From the NCBI GenBank assembly GCA_029210085.1, contig JARGPP010000023.1:1-63039 (forward strand): DNA of 63,039 nucleotides. The letters are read 5' to 3'. This document shows, piece after piece, positions 8,714 through 19,592 of the stretch. The stretch comes from Legionellaceae bacterium. Lineage in GTDB: Bacteria > Pseudomonadota > Gammaproteobacteria > Legionellales > Legionellaceae. The translations under genes were made by a program, and so were the position numbers. Position 1 is the stretch's first letter; each line of letters starts with the position of its first letter. Below the pieces are notes generated by a model. The model was not told the DNA's origin and did no database searches. It saw only the letters and a program-made list of their open reading frames with translations.

Positions 8714-10399
8714 TCACTCACTGTCTTTATTATTATTTGCCATTTTTTCTTTCAGTAAGTCACCTAAAGTTGTTGTTGATACTTCGGCTGTTTTCGAATA
8801 TTTCTTAATTGCTTCTGCTTGATCTTCAGCATCTTTTGCTTTGACAGACAGCGCAATTGTTCTATTTTTTCGATCAACATTAGTAATCTTAGCTTCAATA
8901 TCATCACCCACTTTAACAACAGTAGATGCATCATCAACTTTGTCATCAGACAAGTCATTGGCGCGAATTGTTCCAAAAACGTCTGGAGAAAGCTCAACAG
9001 TCACTGTTTTAGCATCAACTTCTGTCACCGTACCTGTAACAACGGTTCCTTTACCTGACTCATCAACATAACTGGTAAAATTATCACCTTCAAGTTGCTT
9101 CAATCCTAACGAGATACGTTCACGCTCTGAATCAATGGCCAAAATAACAGCTTCCAGTTCCTGACCTTTCTTAAATTCTTTAACGGCTTCTTCACCAGGA
9201 ACAGTCCAAGAAATATCAGATAAATGCACCAAACCATCAATTTCGCCATCCAAACCAATGAAAATACCAAAGTCTGTAATAGAGCGAATTTTACCGCTAA
9301 TTTTTTGGCCTTTACTTTGGCTTTCTGCAAACGTTTGCCATGGATTATTTTGACACTGCTTCATACCGAGTGAGATACGACGGCGATCTTGGTCAATCTC
9401 AAGCACGATAACAGATACATCTTCACCAACCGAAACAACTTTACTTGGGTGAATATTTTTATTTGTCCAGTCCATTTCAGACATATGAACTAAACCTTCA
9501 ACACCCTCTTCAATTTCAACAAAGCAGCCATAATCTGTAATATTAGTCACTTTACCTTCAATGCGTGTGCCGACAGGATAACGGTCAACCAAATCAACCC
9601 AAGGATCATTGCCTAATTGCTTCATACCTAAAGAAACACGGTTACGTTCACTATCAAAGCTTAAGACTTTAACTTTAACATCTTGCGCAACACTTAAGAG
9701 CTCACTTGGATGCTTAACACGTTTCCAAGAAATGTCCGTGATGTGTAATAAACCATCTACACCACCTAAATCAATAAATGCACCATAATCTGTCAAGTTT
9801 TTAACAATACCATCAAGCACCTGACCATCATGTAATGAATCAAGTAATGCTTGTCTATCAGCACTATTTTCTTCTTCAACCACAGCACGACGAGAAACCA
9901 CGATATTATTGCGTTTCAAGTCCATCTTGATAACTTTAAATTCTAGCTCTTTACCTTCTAAATAAGAAGGATCACGAACAGGCCTTACATCAACCAATGA
10001 ACCGGGTAAGAAGGCACGAATCGAACCGATTTCAACAGTAAAGCCACCTTTTACTTTTCCTGAAATCAAGCCAATCACTGTTTCGCTGTTTTCATACGAT
10101 TTTGAGAGTTTCCGCCATGCTTCTTGGCGCTTGGCTTTTTCACGAGAAAGTAGGGTTTCACCATGACCATCTTCAACCGAATCCAATGCAACTTCTACCG
10201 CATCACCTACAGCCACTTCCACTTGGCCTTCTTTATCTTTGAATTCGTCGATTGAAATCACGCCTTCAGATTTTAATCCGGCATTCAGCGTCACAAAATC
10301 ATCATCTACATTGATGACTGTTGCCTCTATAATTGCACCAGGATAAAACTGGGCGCCAACCATACTCTCTTCAAATAATTCTTTAAAACTCTCGGTCAT
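8714..10399 (-). CDS. rpsA: 30S ribosomal protein S1
   Basis: A 561-residue protein with six S1 RNA-binding motifs. Conserved [20 protein letters not shown] and [10 protein letters not shown] segments mark the ends of successive repeats, and the first two repeats are the divergent ribosome-binding ones. It delivers mRNA to the 30S subunit. The length and repeat number are those of other gammaproteobacteria. It follows cmk by 39 bases, the conserved cmk-rpsA pair, and is closed by a strong terminator. Confidence 0.97.
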   Translation of the reverse strand: MTESFKELFEESMVGAQFYPGAIIEATVINVDDDFVTLNAGLKSEGVISIDEFKDKEGQVEVAVGDAVEVALDSVEDGHGETLLSREKAKRQEAWRKLSKSYENSETVIGLISGKVKGGFTVEIGSIRAFLPGSLVDVRPVRDPSYLEGKELEFKVIKMDLKRNNIVVSRRAVVEEENSADRQALLDSLHDGQVLDGIVKNLTDYGAFIDLGGVDGLLHITDISWKRVKHPSELLSVAQDVKVKVLSFDSERNRVSLGMKQLGNDPWVDLVDRYPVGTRIEGKVTNITDYGCFVEIEEGVEGLVHMSEMDWTNKNIHPSKVVSVGEDVSVIVLEIDQDRRRISLGMKQCQNNPWQTFAESQSKGQKISGKIRSITDFGIFIGLDGEIDGLVHLSDISWTVPGEEAVKEFKKGQELEAVILAIDSERERISLGLKQLEGDNFTSYVDESGKGTVVTGTVTEVDAKTVTVELSPDVFGTIRANDLSDDKVDDASTVVKVGDDIEAKITNVDRKNRTIALSVKAKDAEDQAEAIKKYSKTAEVSTTTLGDLLKEKMANNNKDSE

Positions 10400-10438
10400 G
10401 TTATCAAACTCAATAAATAAAAATATAAAAAGTGCCTA

Positions 10439-11131
10439 TTACTCACTTTTCCCCATAAATCCCCGCTCAGCCACAAGTTTTAACAACTGCTGAAACACAT
10501 CATCAACCGCTAAATCAGTTGTATCAAGCATTATTGCATCACTTGCAACTTTCAATGGTGCATGTTCACGCGCCATATCTCTTTTGTCTCGCTTAGCTAA
10601 TTCATCAACGACCTGCGCGAGACTAACATTTTTTCCACTATCCTTCAACTGTAAATATCGGCGCCGGGCACGCTCTTCAGCATTTGCATCCAAATAAATT
10701 TTTAACGCCGCATCGGGGAAAACAATGGTCCCCATATCTCGCCCATCCGTTACAAGTCCGGGGAACACAGCAAAATCACGCTGACGCTCAAGCAATGCCG
10801 CTCGAATGGCTGGCATCGCAGCTAACTTTGAAGCTCGAGCACCGCATGCCTCGGTGCGCAACTCATCCCTAACATGCTCGCCTGCTAAAAAAATTTGATG
10901 CCGCTCAAACACAATAGGTAAGTGCTCTGCTAATTCGACCAATTCGTGCTGCGCATCTAATGCTATTTTTTGCTGCTCAGCTAAAAAGCCAAGTGCTCGA
11001 TATAAAACGCCACTATCAAGCAAATGCCATCCTAAGTAATCAGCCAAGCGATGGCAAAGCGTTCCTTTTCCTGTACCACTTGGGCCATCCAGTGTGATCA
11101 CAGGCACGGTGGTTTTATCCTCTAAACTCAT
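10439..11131 (-). CDS. cmk: Cytidylate kinase
   Basis: Phosphorylates CMP and dCMP. The P-loop is LDGPSGTGKGTLCHRLA (about 14-30). The NMP-binding LLDSGVLYRALG and the lid region RDMGTIVFPDA...RARRRYLQL are visible. The 230-residue length is normal. It lies between aroA and rpsA, as is common in gammaproteobacteria. A 106-base gap from the end of aroA could hold a promoter. Confidence 0.95.
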   Translation of the reverse strand: MSLEDKTTVPVITLDGPSGTGKGTLCHRLADYLGWHLLDSGVLYRALGFLAEQQKIALDAQHELVELAEHLPIVFERHQIFLAGEHVRDELRTEACGARASKLAAMPAIRAALLERQRDFAVFPGLVTDGRDMGTIVFPDAALKIYLDANAEERARRRYLQLKDSGKNVSLAQVVDELAKRDKRDMAREHAPLKVASDAIMLDTTDLAVDDVFQQLLKLVAERGFMGKSE

Positions 11132-11237
11132 TAAATAATATCCTGTTTGTTATCTCACTTATATTCATGTTCTCCGCACGCCTCATTATTACCCATAAAC
11201 GAGGAATCACGACAACTTAAACAAAAAAATACGCTAT

Positions 11238-12497
11238 TTATTCTACGATGGCACACCCTAACTGATTCGCTAGATGAATAAATGTTGGAAATGACGTCGA
11301 AATTGCACTCGTATTTAATACCTGTATCGGGGATTTTGCAACCGCTCCCGCAATTAAAAAAGCCATCGCGATTCGATGATCTGAAAAAGCATCTACAATA
11401 CCTCCTTGCAACTCGCCCCCCTCAATCATGACACTTTCTTTTGCTGTCTCTTGCTTCATCACAACAGAAACGCCTAAAGCTTTCAGCCCATCTGCCATCG
11501 CTTGTACCCTATCACTTTCTTTATGACGCAACTCACTCACACCCATGATACGAGTTTGGCCTAACGCTTTTGCTGCCGCAATTAATATAATTGGAAATTC
11601 GTCAATTGCACGTACCAACATTGCTTTTGAAATATCAATGCCTTTAAGTTGAGCATAACGCACCCGAATATCAGCCACAGGCTCCGCACTATATAAACGC
11701 AAACGCTCTATCCGAATATCAGCACCCATGGCTTTTAATATTTCAATCACTCCCATACGTGTCGAATTAACACCAACGCCACGTATTATGAGATTCGAAC
11801 CCGGTACCAGACTTGCAAGCACCACAAAAAATGCCGCTGAAGATAAATCACCCGGCACTTCAAGCACTCCCGTTTCACGCACGTTACTAAAAAAAAACGG
11901 GAGCATTCGCTCGGTATGATCTCGCGTTATCACCTGCTCAGTCACATGGGTTTGACCTGATGCATATAACCCTGCAAATAAAATACACGATTTCACCTGA
12001 GCACTTGCAATAGGAGATTCATAAAGCATTGAATTTAATTTTTTTGACCCTTTAATATGAAGCGGCGCATGTCCCTCTTTTGCCTTAATATCAGCGCCCA
12101 TTCGCCTGAGAGGATCAACAATACGGAGCATGGGCCGCTTTGATAAACTCGCGTCACCAATGAGTACACTATCAAATGCTTGCCCTACTAAAATACCAGA
12201 CAAAAGGCGCATGCTAGTGCCTGAATTACCACAGTCAAGTGGTCTTTCAGGTGCTGACAGTCCCCGTAAACCCACACCATAAACAATGGTTTTATCTTCG
12301 TGAACGTCAACCCGAACCCCCATCTGACGTAAAGCATGTGCTGTTGCAATACAATCATCTGCATGCAAACAGTGCTTAATTTGAGTCACACCTTGTGTTA
12401 TTGCAGCAAGCATTAAAGCGCGATGAGAAATAGACTTATCGCCAGGCACACCGATATCACCACGAATAGAGGTTATCACTGGTGCACTTTTTGTCAC
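11238..12497 (-). CDS. aroA: 3-phosphoshikimate 1-carboxyvinyltransferase (EPSP synthase)
   Basis: The sixth step of the shikimate pathway, joining PEP to shikimate 3-phosphate. Motifs are PGDKSISHRALMLAA (about 18-32), the DCGNSGTSMRLLSG PEP-site loop (about 88-101), and the C-terminal FSDHRIAMAF with the catalytic segment RHKESDR before it. The 419-residue length is normal. Its ATG overlaps the serC stop by four bases, so gyrA, serC and aroA read as one operon. Confidence 0.96.
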   Translation of the reverse strand: MTKSAPVITSIRGDIGVPGDKSISHRALMLAAITQGVTQIKHCLHADDCIATAHALRQMGVRVDVHEDKTIVYGVGLRGLSAPERPLDCGNSGTSMRLLSGILVGQAFDSVLIGDASLSKRPMLRIVDPLRRMGADIKAKEGHAPLHIKGSKKLNSMLYESPIASAQVKSCILFAGLYASGQTHVTEQVITRDHTERMLPFFFSNVRETGVLEVPGDLSSAAFFVVLASLVPGSNLIIRGVGVNSTRMGVIEILKAMGADIRIERLRLYSAEPVADIRVRYAQLKGIDISKAMLVRAIDEFPIILIAAAKALGQTRIMGVSELRHKESDRVQAMADGLKALGVSVVMKQETAKESVMIEGGELQGGIVDAFSDHRIAMAFLIAGAVAKSPIQVLNTSAISTSFPTFIHLANQLGCAIVE

Positions 12498-13534
12498 GAA
12501 ACAAACGCATCCATAAATGCAATCAACGCCTCAACACCTTCCATGGGCATCGCGTTATATAAGCTTGCTCGTAATCCTCCTTTTACCCGGTGGCCTTTTA
12601 ATCCCAATAGCCCTGTTGCTTCGGCCGCTTGTAAAAACGCTGCTTCTTTCGATGAATCTGTCATCGAAAAGCATACGTTCATGATGGACCGTAATGGCTT
12701 TTCAACCACACAAAGATAATGCTTGGAGGCATCAATATAAGCATATAGCTTGGCTGCTTTAGCTTGATTGACTTGATATAAAGCTTCTACGCCACCTTGA
12801 GCCTTCACCCACTTAAACATTTTGGCAGCCAAGTCACATTGAAATACCGGTGGCGTTGCATACAACGAACGATTTTTTGCATGCACACGATAATCAAACA
12901 TCGTCGGTACGACTTGATCTGGGATAATTTTCAATAAATCATGACGAATAATCACAAGGGTTAATCCTGCAGGTCCTATATTTTTTTGTGCACCCGCAAA
13001 AATCAAACCAAATTGTGATACATCTATGGGCTCACTTAACAAACATGAGGTCATGTCTGCAACCAAAGGAACATCCCCCACGTCTGGAATATCTGGAAAC
13101 CTCACACCATCAACAGTTTCATTGGGTGTGTAATAAACATAAGCTGTATTTTTTTCAGGAGAATTGTGTGTAATTAGATACGCATCACCCAAGCGTTTTG
13201 CTTCTTCAAAAGCAAGCCGAGACCAAAGGCCTGAACAAATATAGCCAATACGTTTTTTATCTGATGACATTAAATTCATGGGGATCATCGCAAACTGTGT
13301 GCGGGCAGCTCCTCCTAAAAATAAAACGCTGTAATCATCTGGAATCAATAATAAATCACGTAAATCTGCTTCAGCCTCCGCAAGTAACGTAACAAACGCA
13401 TCTGTTCTATGGCCCAACTCAAGAATCGATAAACCCGTGTTATTCCAGTTTAATAATTCTGCCTGTGCTTCTCGTAAAATTGTTTCCGGTAAAACAGCTG
13501 GGCCTGCACCAAAATAAAACCCTTGCCTTGTCAT
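12494..13534 (-). CDS. serC: Phosphoserine aminotransferase
   Basis: A PLP aminotransferase that makes phosphoserine from 3-phosphohydroxypyruvate and also serves pyridoxine synthesis. The cofactor lysine lies in [13 protein letters not shown] (about residue 184). The N-terminal [11 protein letters not shown] type signature is present as [14 protein letters not shown]. The 346-residue length is slightly short but within the family. It overlaps both neighbours, gyrA and aroA, by four bases, a translationally coupled set. Confidence 0.95.
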   Translation of the reverse strand: MTRQGFYFGAGPAVLPETILREAQAELLNWNNTGLSILELGHRTDAFVTLLAEAEADLRDLLLIPDDYSVLFLGGAARTQFAMIPMNLMSSDKKRIGYICSGLWSRLAFEEAKRLGDAYLITHNSPEKNTAYVYYTPNETVDGVRFPDIPDVGDVPLVADMTSCLLSEPIDVSQFGLIFAGAQKNIGPAGLTLVIIRHDLLKIIPDQVVPTMFDYRVHAKNRSLYATPPVFQCDLAAKMFKWVKAQGGVEALYQVNQAKAAKLYAYIDASKHYLCVVEKPLRSIMNVCFSMTDSSKEAAFLQAAEATGLLGLKGHRVKGGLRASLYNAMPMEGVEALIAFMDAFVS

Positions 13535-16167
13535 GGCTCAGTTGACTCAGTATTCACAACCACTGAAGCATCTCTATCATCATCTGCTGCACATTCAGCT
13601 TCGGTGTTAGAAGTCACGATATCATCTATCTCTTCCTCTTGAAGTTCTTCAATCCCCTGCATACCCACAACTTGCTCACCTTCAGCCAAATTCATGATAC
13701 GAACACCTTGTGTGTTACGACCAATCACTGAAATCTCATTCATACGAACACGAACTAAAGTCCCTTTTGTGGTGATTAACATCGCCTCATCTGCGTCATT
13801 GACTTGCAGTGCTCGCACCACACGACCATTACGCTCATTCACTTGAATAGAAATAACGCCTTGTCCACCACGTCCTGTGACACGGTACTCATCTACAGCT
13901 GTTCGTTTACCATAGCCAAACTCTGTTGCTGTCAGAATACTGCCTTCAGTCTCTGCAACCACAAGTGAAATAACAGCTTGTCCATCGCCTAATCGTATAC
14001 CACGTACTCCACGTGCAGTACGCCCCATTGGACGAATCAAAGTCTCATCAAAACGAATCACCTTTCCTGCATCAGAGAACAGCATAATATGTTTGGCACC
14101 GTCGGTGATATCTACCCCAATCAACTGATCACCATCCAACAAATCAACAGCAATAATGCCATTATTTCGTGGACGACTAAACGCTTCAAGAGGTACTTTC
14201 TTCACTGTACCACGCTGTGTGGCCATAAATACAAAATAACCCGGTTGATAATCACGAACCGGTAACATAGCATGAATCACTTCACCTTCAGCCAAAGGCA
14301 ACACATTGACAATCGGTTTGCCACGTGAGATTCGACTTGCAAGCGGCAATTGATAAGATTTCACCCAATATAACTTACCGTAATTTGAAAAGCACAGTAG
14401 CGTGTCATGTGTGCTAGCAATCACTAAACGCTCAACAAAATCTTCTTCCTTCACATTGGTTGCTGCTTTCCCTTTACCCCCTCGTCTTTGCGCTTGATAA
14501 GCCGAAAGAGGCTGATATTTTACGTAGCCTTGATGTGATAAAGTCACCACAACTTGCTCTTCATTAATTAAATCTTCAATCGTCAAGTCATTTTGTGAAG
14601 CCATAATTTCAGTACGACGCTCATCACCAAATTGCGTTTTCATTTCTAATAATTCATCACGAATCACTTGCATCAAACGCTCTGATGAATTCAAAATTTC
14701 AAGCAAATCTTGAATCGCATCTAATAACTGATCAAATTCTTGCAATAATTTATCTTGCTCAAGCGCTGTCAATCGATGCAAACGTAACTCTAAAATAGCC
14801 TGCGCTTGTTCAGGCGATAAATAATAACCGCCATCGACAAAACCAAGCCCTTCGGCTAAGTCATCTGGACGACAAGCTGCATTCCCTACTTTATCCAGCA
14901 TCGCTTGCACAGGACCTGGTGTCCAAGAACGCGCTGTTAAACCAGCTTTCGCCTCAAGTGGTGTGGGAGATGCTTTAATTAAGTGAATCATTTCATCGAT
15001 GTTAGCAAGTGCGACCGCTAAACCTTCTAATACATGTGCACGTGCACGAGATTTTTTCAACTTAAACAACGAACGCCTAGTCACTACTTCTCGGCGATGA
15101 CGCAAAAAGCAATTAAGCACTTCCAGTAAGTTCAATGTTCTTGGCTGGTTATCAACCAATGCCACCATATTGATACCAAAAACATTTTGCATCGGCGTTT
15201 GTGTATATAAATTATTTAAAACAACTTCAGGCACTTCGCCCCGCTTTAATTCTATCACAACGCGCATACCGTCTTTATCTGATTCATCACGTAGCCCAGA
15301 TATACCCTCAATGCGTTTGTCTCGGACCAAATCGGCAATTCGCTCAATTAAACGCGCTTTATTCACCTGATAAGGCAATTCATTAATAATGAGCGACTGA
15401 CGGCCTGTTTGTGAATCAGTTTCAACTTCTGTCCGTGCACGAAGCTGAACTCGACCACGCCCAGTTCGATATGCTTCAATAATGCCAGCACGTCCATTAA
15501 TAATAGCAGCTGTTGGAAAATCAGGACCTGGAATAATTTCAATTAAATCATCCACCGTCAATTCAGGCGAATCAATCAAAGCCACACAAGCATTAATCAC
15601 CTCTGTTATATTATGAGGAGGGATATTGGTCGCCATACCCACAGCAATACCCGATGAACCATTAACCAGTAAATTAGGTATACGCGCAGGCAAAACCACA
15701 GGAGCAAATTCAGTTTCATCATAGTTGGGTGCAAAATCAACTGTTTCCTGATCTAGATCAGCCAATAATGCATGGGCAATTTTTGACATACGTACTTCGG
15801 TATATCGCATAGCAGCAGGTGCATCACCATCAATCGACCCAAAGTTTCCTTGCCCATCAACTAAAATACAACGCATCGAGAATGGCTGCGCCATCCGAAC
15901 AATCGTGTCATACACGGCCGTATCACCATGCGGATGATATTTACCGATAACATCCCCAACCACACGAGCCGATTTTTTATAGGGCTTATTCCAATCGTTA
16001 TTTAACTCGCTCATGGCATAAAGCACGCGCCTGTGAACGGGCTTTAAACCATCTCGCGCATCAGGCAGTGCACGTCCAACAATCACACTCATGGCATAAT
16101 CAAGATAAGACTGCTTAATCTCGTCTTCAATACTAACGCGTGTTACTTCTTCGGTAGAATCAACCAT
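13531..16167 (-). CDS. gyrA: DNA gyrase subunit A
   Basis: The breakage-reunion subunit of gyrase. The catalytic tyrosine is Y122 in [10 protein letters not shown], with the same numbering as E. coli. The quinolone-resistance-determining region reads [12 protein letters not shown], with Thr at position 83 and Asp at 87. The GyrA box is QRRGGKGK (about 534) and the C-terminal beta-pinwheel repeats follow, ending in an acidic tail (about 835-878). The 878-residue length is typical. It leads the operon gyrA-serC-aroA. Confidence 0.97.
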   Translation of the reverse strand: MVDSTEEVTRVSIEDEIKQSYLDYAMSVIVGRALPDARDGLKPVHRRVLYAMSELNNDWNKPYKKSARVVGDVIGKYHPHGDTAVYDTIVRMAQPFSMRCILVDGQGNFGSIDGDAPAAMRYTEVRMSKIAHALLADLDQETVDFAPNYDETEFAPVVLPARIPNLLVNGSSGIAVGMATNIPPHNITEVINACVALIDSPELTVDDLIEIIPGPDFPTAAIINGRAGIIEAYRTGRGRVQLRARTEVETDSQTGRQSLIINELPYQVNKARLIERIADLVRDKRIEGISGLRDESDKDGMRVVIELKRGEVPEVVLNNLYTQTPMQNVFGINMVALVDNQPRTLNLLEVLNCFLRHRREVVTRRSLFKLKKSRARAHVLEGLAVALANIDEMIHLIKASPTPLEAKAGLTARSWTPGPVQAMLDKVGNAACRPDDLAEGLGFVDGGYYLSPEQAQAILELRLHRLTALEQDKLLQEFDQLLDAIQDLLEILNSSERLMQVIRDELLEMKTQFGDERRTEIMASQNDLTIEDLINEEQVVVTLSHQGYVKYQPLSAYQAQRRGGKGKAATNVKEEDFVERLVIASTHDTLLCFSNYGKLYWVKSYQLPLASRISRGKPIVNVLPLAEGEVIHAMLPVRDYQPGYFVFMATQRGTVKKVPLEAFSRPRNNGIIAVDLLDGDQLIGVDITDGAKHIMLFSDAGKVIRFDETLIRPMGRTARGVRGIRLGDGQAVISLVVAETEGSILTATEFGYGKRTAVDEYRVTGRGGQGVISIQVNERNGRVVRALQVNDADEAMLITTKGTLVRVRMNEISVIGRNTQGVRIMNLAEGEQVVGMQGIEELQEEEIDDIVTSNTEAECAADDDRDASVVVNTESTEP

Positions 16168-16367
16168 AGAGGAAACCCGTTTCCCTTATCAAAAAAATCA
16201 TAAAAATAGCCCTAGAGCATACCACATCTAAGCACGCGCTTATAGCAACGATAAAAAGATAGGTTTAAGCACTTCAAACAGCATGGTTATTAAAAATAAT
16301 CATATAAAATCATTGGGCGTGTTTACAACACAATAATTAAAATCACTTCTATAATTCAAGGCCCTAA

Positions 16368-17840
16368 TTAGCAATGAGACTGTGTCATTTCTTCAGTACT
16401 GTGGTAGGTTCCAATAATTTCCGCGCCATAAAAGAAACCTTTCCCAGCATAAATCAGTAAAGCTGGATGCGTTGATGTTAAAGATTGTACTGCTTCATAT
16501 GAACAAGAACCATCAACCAACGAAGCTAAATTACACGGATACAATAGACCTGTGGTTGGATCCACAACAACCTTCTCATCTTTTTTATCAACTTGCACAA
16601 CAACATGGACCCTACCATCAAATGCTTTCAAAACAAACACTTTTGCCTGATATTGTTTAGGCAATTCATTGATAAAAAGATATGCAAAATTTCCACAGTG
16701 CAAGTTTGACTGCGTGTTCATATAATCAATAATTGCTTTCGATGTACAAGCAATTTGGGGACTAATTTTTTGCACTCCCGTTCCATAGGGTTTTTGATGA
16801 CTAATCTCATGCGCCAACTGTAATAGCTCATTAGGCCCATCCGAGGCTATATTTAAATTAGACTCAAATACTGGATTTAATCCTCGCAACAATAATCTAT
16901 TTTGTTGCCCACCTTGCAATAATTTTATTTTATAACGGTCATAAGACTGATGTAAATTAAGTGATAATTCAGAAACAACATAATCATTGATTTCAATCAA
17001 ATTTGATGATTGTCTGGGATTAAATTGCTTAATCAAAACATCATGGTCTTGACCCGCTTTTTTCTCGACACCATAAATAGCAAGACTCTGAGGTACCTCT
17101 TCTCTCGAGTACCAAGCAAAACTAAGCTGCTTCAGAGGTGTTTTAGAGGGTAGGTTTTGACTAAAACAAACATAAGATGTATCAATATGATAAGCTGAAA
17201 GATAAGTCTCTAAACTCTTCCTCCTTAATTCATCAAGACCATATCCATCGTAATATTGGCCTTGTTTGCAGTCATCGTAATTGATGTGACTATTATGTTT
17301 AAGGGCCGCCCGACTTTCTCCACTCAAGAAACCAACCAATGTGTACTCATCTGAGTTTAAAGAGGTATATCCTGCCGCCTCAAAATAATACGCTCTAGCT
17401 GCCGTTCTTAATTGAGTAATATCACAAGCATTTTCAGAACATTGATCATATACATATTTAAACTCTCTACCAATAGATGACGAGAACACTTTATTTAAAT
17501 AGACCAAAAACGTATTAAAACTTATTTTTTTTACGCCTAAATTAGATATTTGATATAAAAAATTTGGTGAGAGCCAACCATATCTTTTTAATTGCTTACC
17601 AATGCCACTTGTTTGCCCTTTAAATATATCTATAAAATCAACCGGTTGATCTACATTAGACAAAGCATCTGTGTTTGGCGTCCGTAAAACAGGCCTTTTT
17701 CCTACAGGGTGAAAGGGTAATTCAGTATACGAGGGCGTTTCGTCATATGTTTTTAATGAGGCAAATAATGGGGCTCTAACTGCCATTAAAAAAAATAAAA
17801 CACCTGACAGTAACCATGCTAAACGCTTTAAAATTATCAT
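16368..17840 (-). CDS. Predicted secreted transglutaminase-like cysteine protease/acyltransferase
   Basis: A 490-residue protein with an N-terminal hydrophobic segment (about 7-28) that reads as a signal peptide or anchor. No family is recognised in residues 30-340. The C-terminal part has the order and spacing of a transglutaminase-like triad: C382 in NLHCGNFAYLF, H412 in GRVHVVVQV and D427 in KVVVDPTTG. Such domains cleave or cross-link proteins or attach amines. The gene lies downstream of the glycan operon, separated from it by about 120 bases, and upstream of gyrA. The triad assignment is by eye; the actual reaction and partner are unknown. Confidence 0.55.
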   Translation of the reverse strand: MIILKRLAWLLSGVLFFLMAVRAPLFASLKTYDETPSYTELPFHPVGKRPVLRTPNTDALSNVDQPVDFIDIFKGQTSGIGKQLKRYGWLSPNFLYQISNLGVKKISFNTFLVYLNKVFSSSIGREFKYVYDQCSENACDITQLRTAARAYYFEAAGYTSLNSDEYTLVGFLSGESRAALKHNSHINYDDCKQGQYYDGYGLDELRRKSLETYLSAYHIDTSYVCFSQNLPSKTPLKQLSFAWYSREEVPQSLAIYGVEKKAGQDHDVLIKQFNPRQSSNLIEINDYVVSELSLNLHQSYDRYKIKLLQGGQQNRLLLRGLNPVFESNLNIASDGPNELLQLAHEISHQKPYGTGVQKISPQIACTSKAIIDYMNTQSNLHCGNFAYLFINELPKQYQAKVFVLKAFDGRVHVVVQVDKKDEKVVVDPTTGLLYPCNLASLVDGSCSYEAVQSLTSTHPALLIYAGKGFFYGAEIIGTYHSTEEMTQSHC

Positions 17841-17959
17841 TTAAATTCATACACTTTTTAACTTCAACCTGAGAGTAAAAACATCAAGAAACCTCTGTGA
17901 TATCTCCTCAAAAATAAGCTTTCATTCCATTTCTCAATCAACATTCAAGCCAACCTACT

Positions 17960-18823
17960 TTAATTTACACACGCTTCCAATTCAACTTGGGCGTGATAGC
18001 GCTTAGAAACCTCAATGGCATCTCTTAAGCAATGCGTTCTAATGCCATTTTCAGCTAGATATTCAAGTAAATCACGCCACAAACTCCCTATACCTCTCGC
18101 ATTTTGATTGACTTCTTTAATAATCTCTTCATATGGCGCTATCGTCAAATCTTTATAGCGATTCGTAACAGAACGTCTATGATCTTCAGATGCTGCATTT
18201 AAGTAAATCAAAATAGGATGAACATTTAAGATTTTTAACCCGGGTGAGGCTAGGTGAATCTTGGAAAAATCAAGGTTAAGTTTCATATCCAAGTGAATGC
18301 CATCCTCCCACATATAAGAAAAACGTGTGATGCCATTATAGTCCATATGCGCTTGGCAAAAAGGTTCATTCCATAAGAAAACACTTGCGTCATATGACAA
18401 CCCAGCAGCTTTCGCAAAATCACCTATGTTTTGGCCAAAAAAGTTTCTGTGGCTACGCATACCCACTGCATCTGGGTACATTGCTTTTAGCGTTGATAAC
18501 TTTTCATCAAACCAATGTGTTGAATGAGGCCTTGTAAAATCAGGGTGTATGCCAATTTCAAGCCACTCAGGCGGATTCATTAAAACTTGTGATTGGTGGG
18601 TCGCAAACATCGTTAATTTATGCCCTGTATCTTCAACTGCTTTTAAAACAGCCTCTACCGCGTAATCTGGGGCCCAATCAACATCGCAGGTTAAAAAAAC
18701 ATCCGTCAAACCATTCAAATTATAAAATTCACGAAAAGGGTTATTTAAAAATAAATCATTAACATTATTTCCAACCGAATGATCTAAAAACATTGAATCC
18801 TCTTTAGCTAGCTTCTGATACAT
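17960..18823 (-). CDS. Polysaccharide deacetylase (NodB/CE4-like) protein
   Basis: A 287-residue cytoplasmic protein with no signal peptide. Divergent CE4 motifs occur in order: the metal/base aspartates in TCDVDWAPDYAV (about 49-60), a first histidine in EIGIHPDF (about 93-100), GMRSHRNFFG (about 121-130) and a last histidine in ILNVHPILIYL (about 198-208). It resembles NodB-fold deacetylases found in O-antigen clusters. It would remove an acyl group from a sugar, likely an N-acetyl sugar. The start overlaps the upstream formyltransferase gene by 20 bases; an internal ATG at 18793 (MFLDHSVG) is an alternative that avoids the overlap. Confidence 0.75.
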   Translation of the reverse strand: MYQKLAKEDSMFLDHSVGNNVNDLFLNNPFREFYNLNGLTDVFLTCDVDWAPDYAVEAVLKAVEDTGHKLTMFATHQSQVLMNPPEWLEIGIHPDFTRPHSTHWFDEKLSTLKAMYPDAVGMRSHRNFFGQNIGDFAKAAGLSYDASVFLWNEPFCQAHMDYNGITRFSYMWEDGIHLDMKLNLDFSKIHLASPGLKILNVHPILIYLNAASEDHRRSVTNRYKDLTIAPYEEIIKEVNQNARGIGSLWRDLLEYLAENGIRTHCLRDAIEVSKRYHAQVELEACVN

Positions 18824-19592
18824 AAATATCCCTATTGGCCTCCCACCTTAAATTTAACTTTCTAAGATTTTTAAATGACATCAAATAATACTGATGTCCA
18901 AGTGATAAATCTTGATAAGCTCCTTTTCCATAATGATTAGGACCTTTTAATGCAGCCTCTACTAATAAATCAATAGAAAGTGTTGTTGCTTTGCGCTCAA
19001 TATCTTCCACTTTATCATCAGACTCAACGGATACTGGCTGAGACAGAAGAACTTCTCCAGTATCCACGCCTTTTCGTACAATATGGAGTGTTACTTCAAC
19101 TAAATCCTGATTAAACAAAGCCCATTTAACAACATCAACGCCTCGATAGAATGGTAACTGTCCCGGGTGTACATTAACAATCCACTTATTCTCAAGAGAA
19201 AGAATACCCTCTCGAATAATACCCGACTGTGCCAAAATAATTTTTTGATACTGCTCTGATTTTAATTTATTAACAACCGACAATGCGTTAATATTTTTAC
19301 AAAAAAACACTTCCGAACCAAACGCTGTAAAATCAGGCAGTTTTGCACTGAAGCCAAATGAAACGGCTCGCTTTACTAACGGTGTTAAAAACTTAATATT
19401 ATATCTTAATGCATCTAGCACCCCTATTTTACGCGCTAAAAACCGAAACATTTTAAACCGTTGCTTGAGCGACGTTTTAGCTACCACAATTAAACTTGGA
19501 CGCACACCAGCACATTTGAGTTGATTTAAAAATTGAATCGCAAATCTTGAGTCATAACGAGCCAAAACAACAAGCTGTTTATCTTCATGCAT
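18804..19592 (-). CDS. Formyltransferase-family protein (putative amino-sugar N-formyltransferase)
   Basis: A 262-residue protein with the core of methionyl-tRNA/sugar formyltransferases: the catalytic asparagine and histidine in IVNVHPGQLPFYRGVD (about 136-151) and the aspartate in RKGVDTGEVLL (about 171-181). The N-terminal Rossmann part is divergent. It is too short for Fmt and lacks Fmt's C-terminal tRNA-binding domain, and the operon is a glycan one. I therefore infer N-formylation of an amino sugar using 10-formyl-tetrahydrofolate. It overlaps both neighbours, so the three genes are coupled. Confidence 0.75.
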   Translation of the reverse strand: MHEDKQLVVLARYDSRFAIQFLNQLKCAGVRPSLIVVAKTSLKQRFKMFRFLARKIGVLDALRYNIKFLTPLVKRAVSFGFSAKLPDFTAFGSEVFFCKNINALSVVNKLKSEQYQKIILAQSGIIREGILSLENKWIVNVHPGQLPFYRGVDVVKWALFNQDLVEVTLHIVRKGVDTGEVLLSQPVSVESDDKVEDIERKATTLSIDLLVEAALKGPNHYGKGAYQDLSLGHQYYLMSFKNLRKLNLRWEANRDIYVSEAS

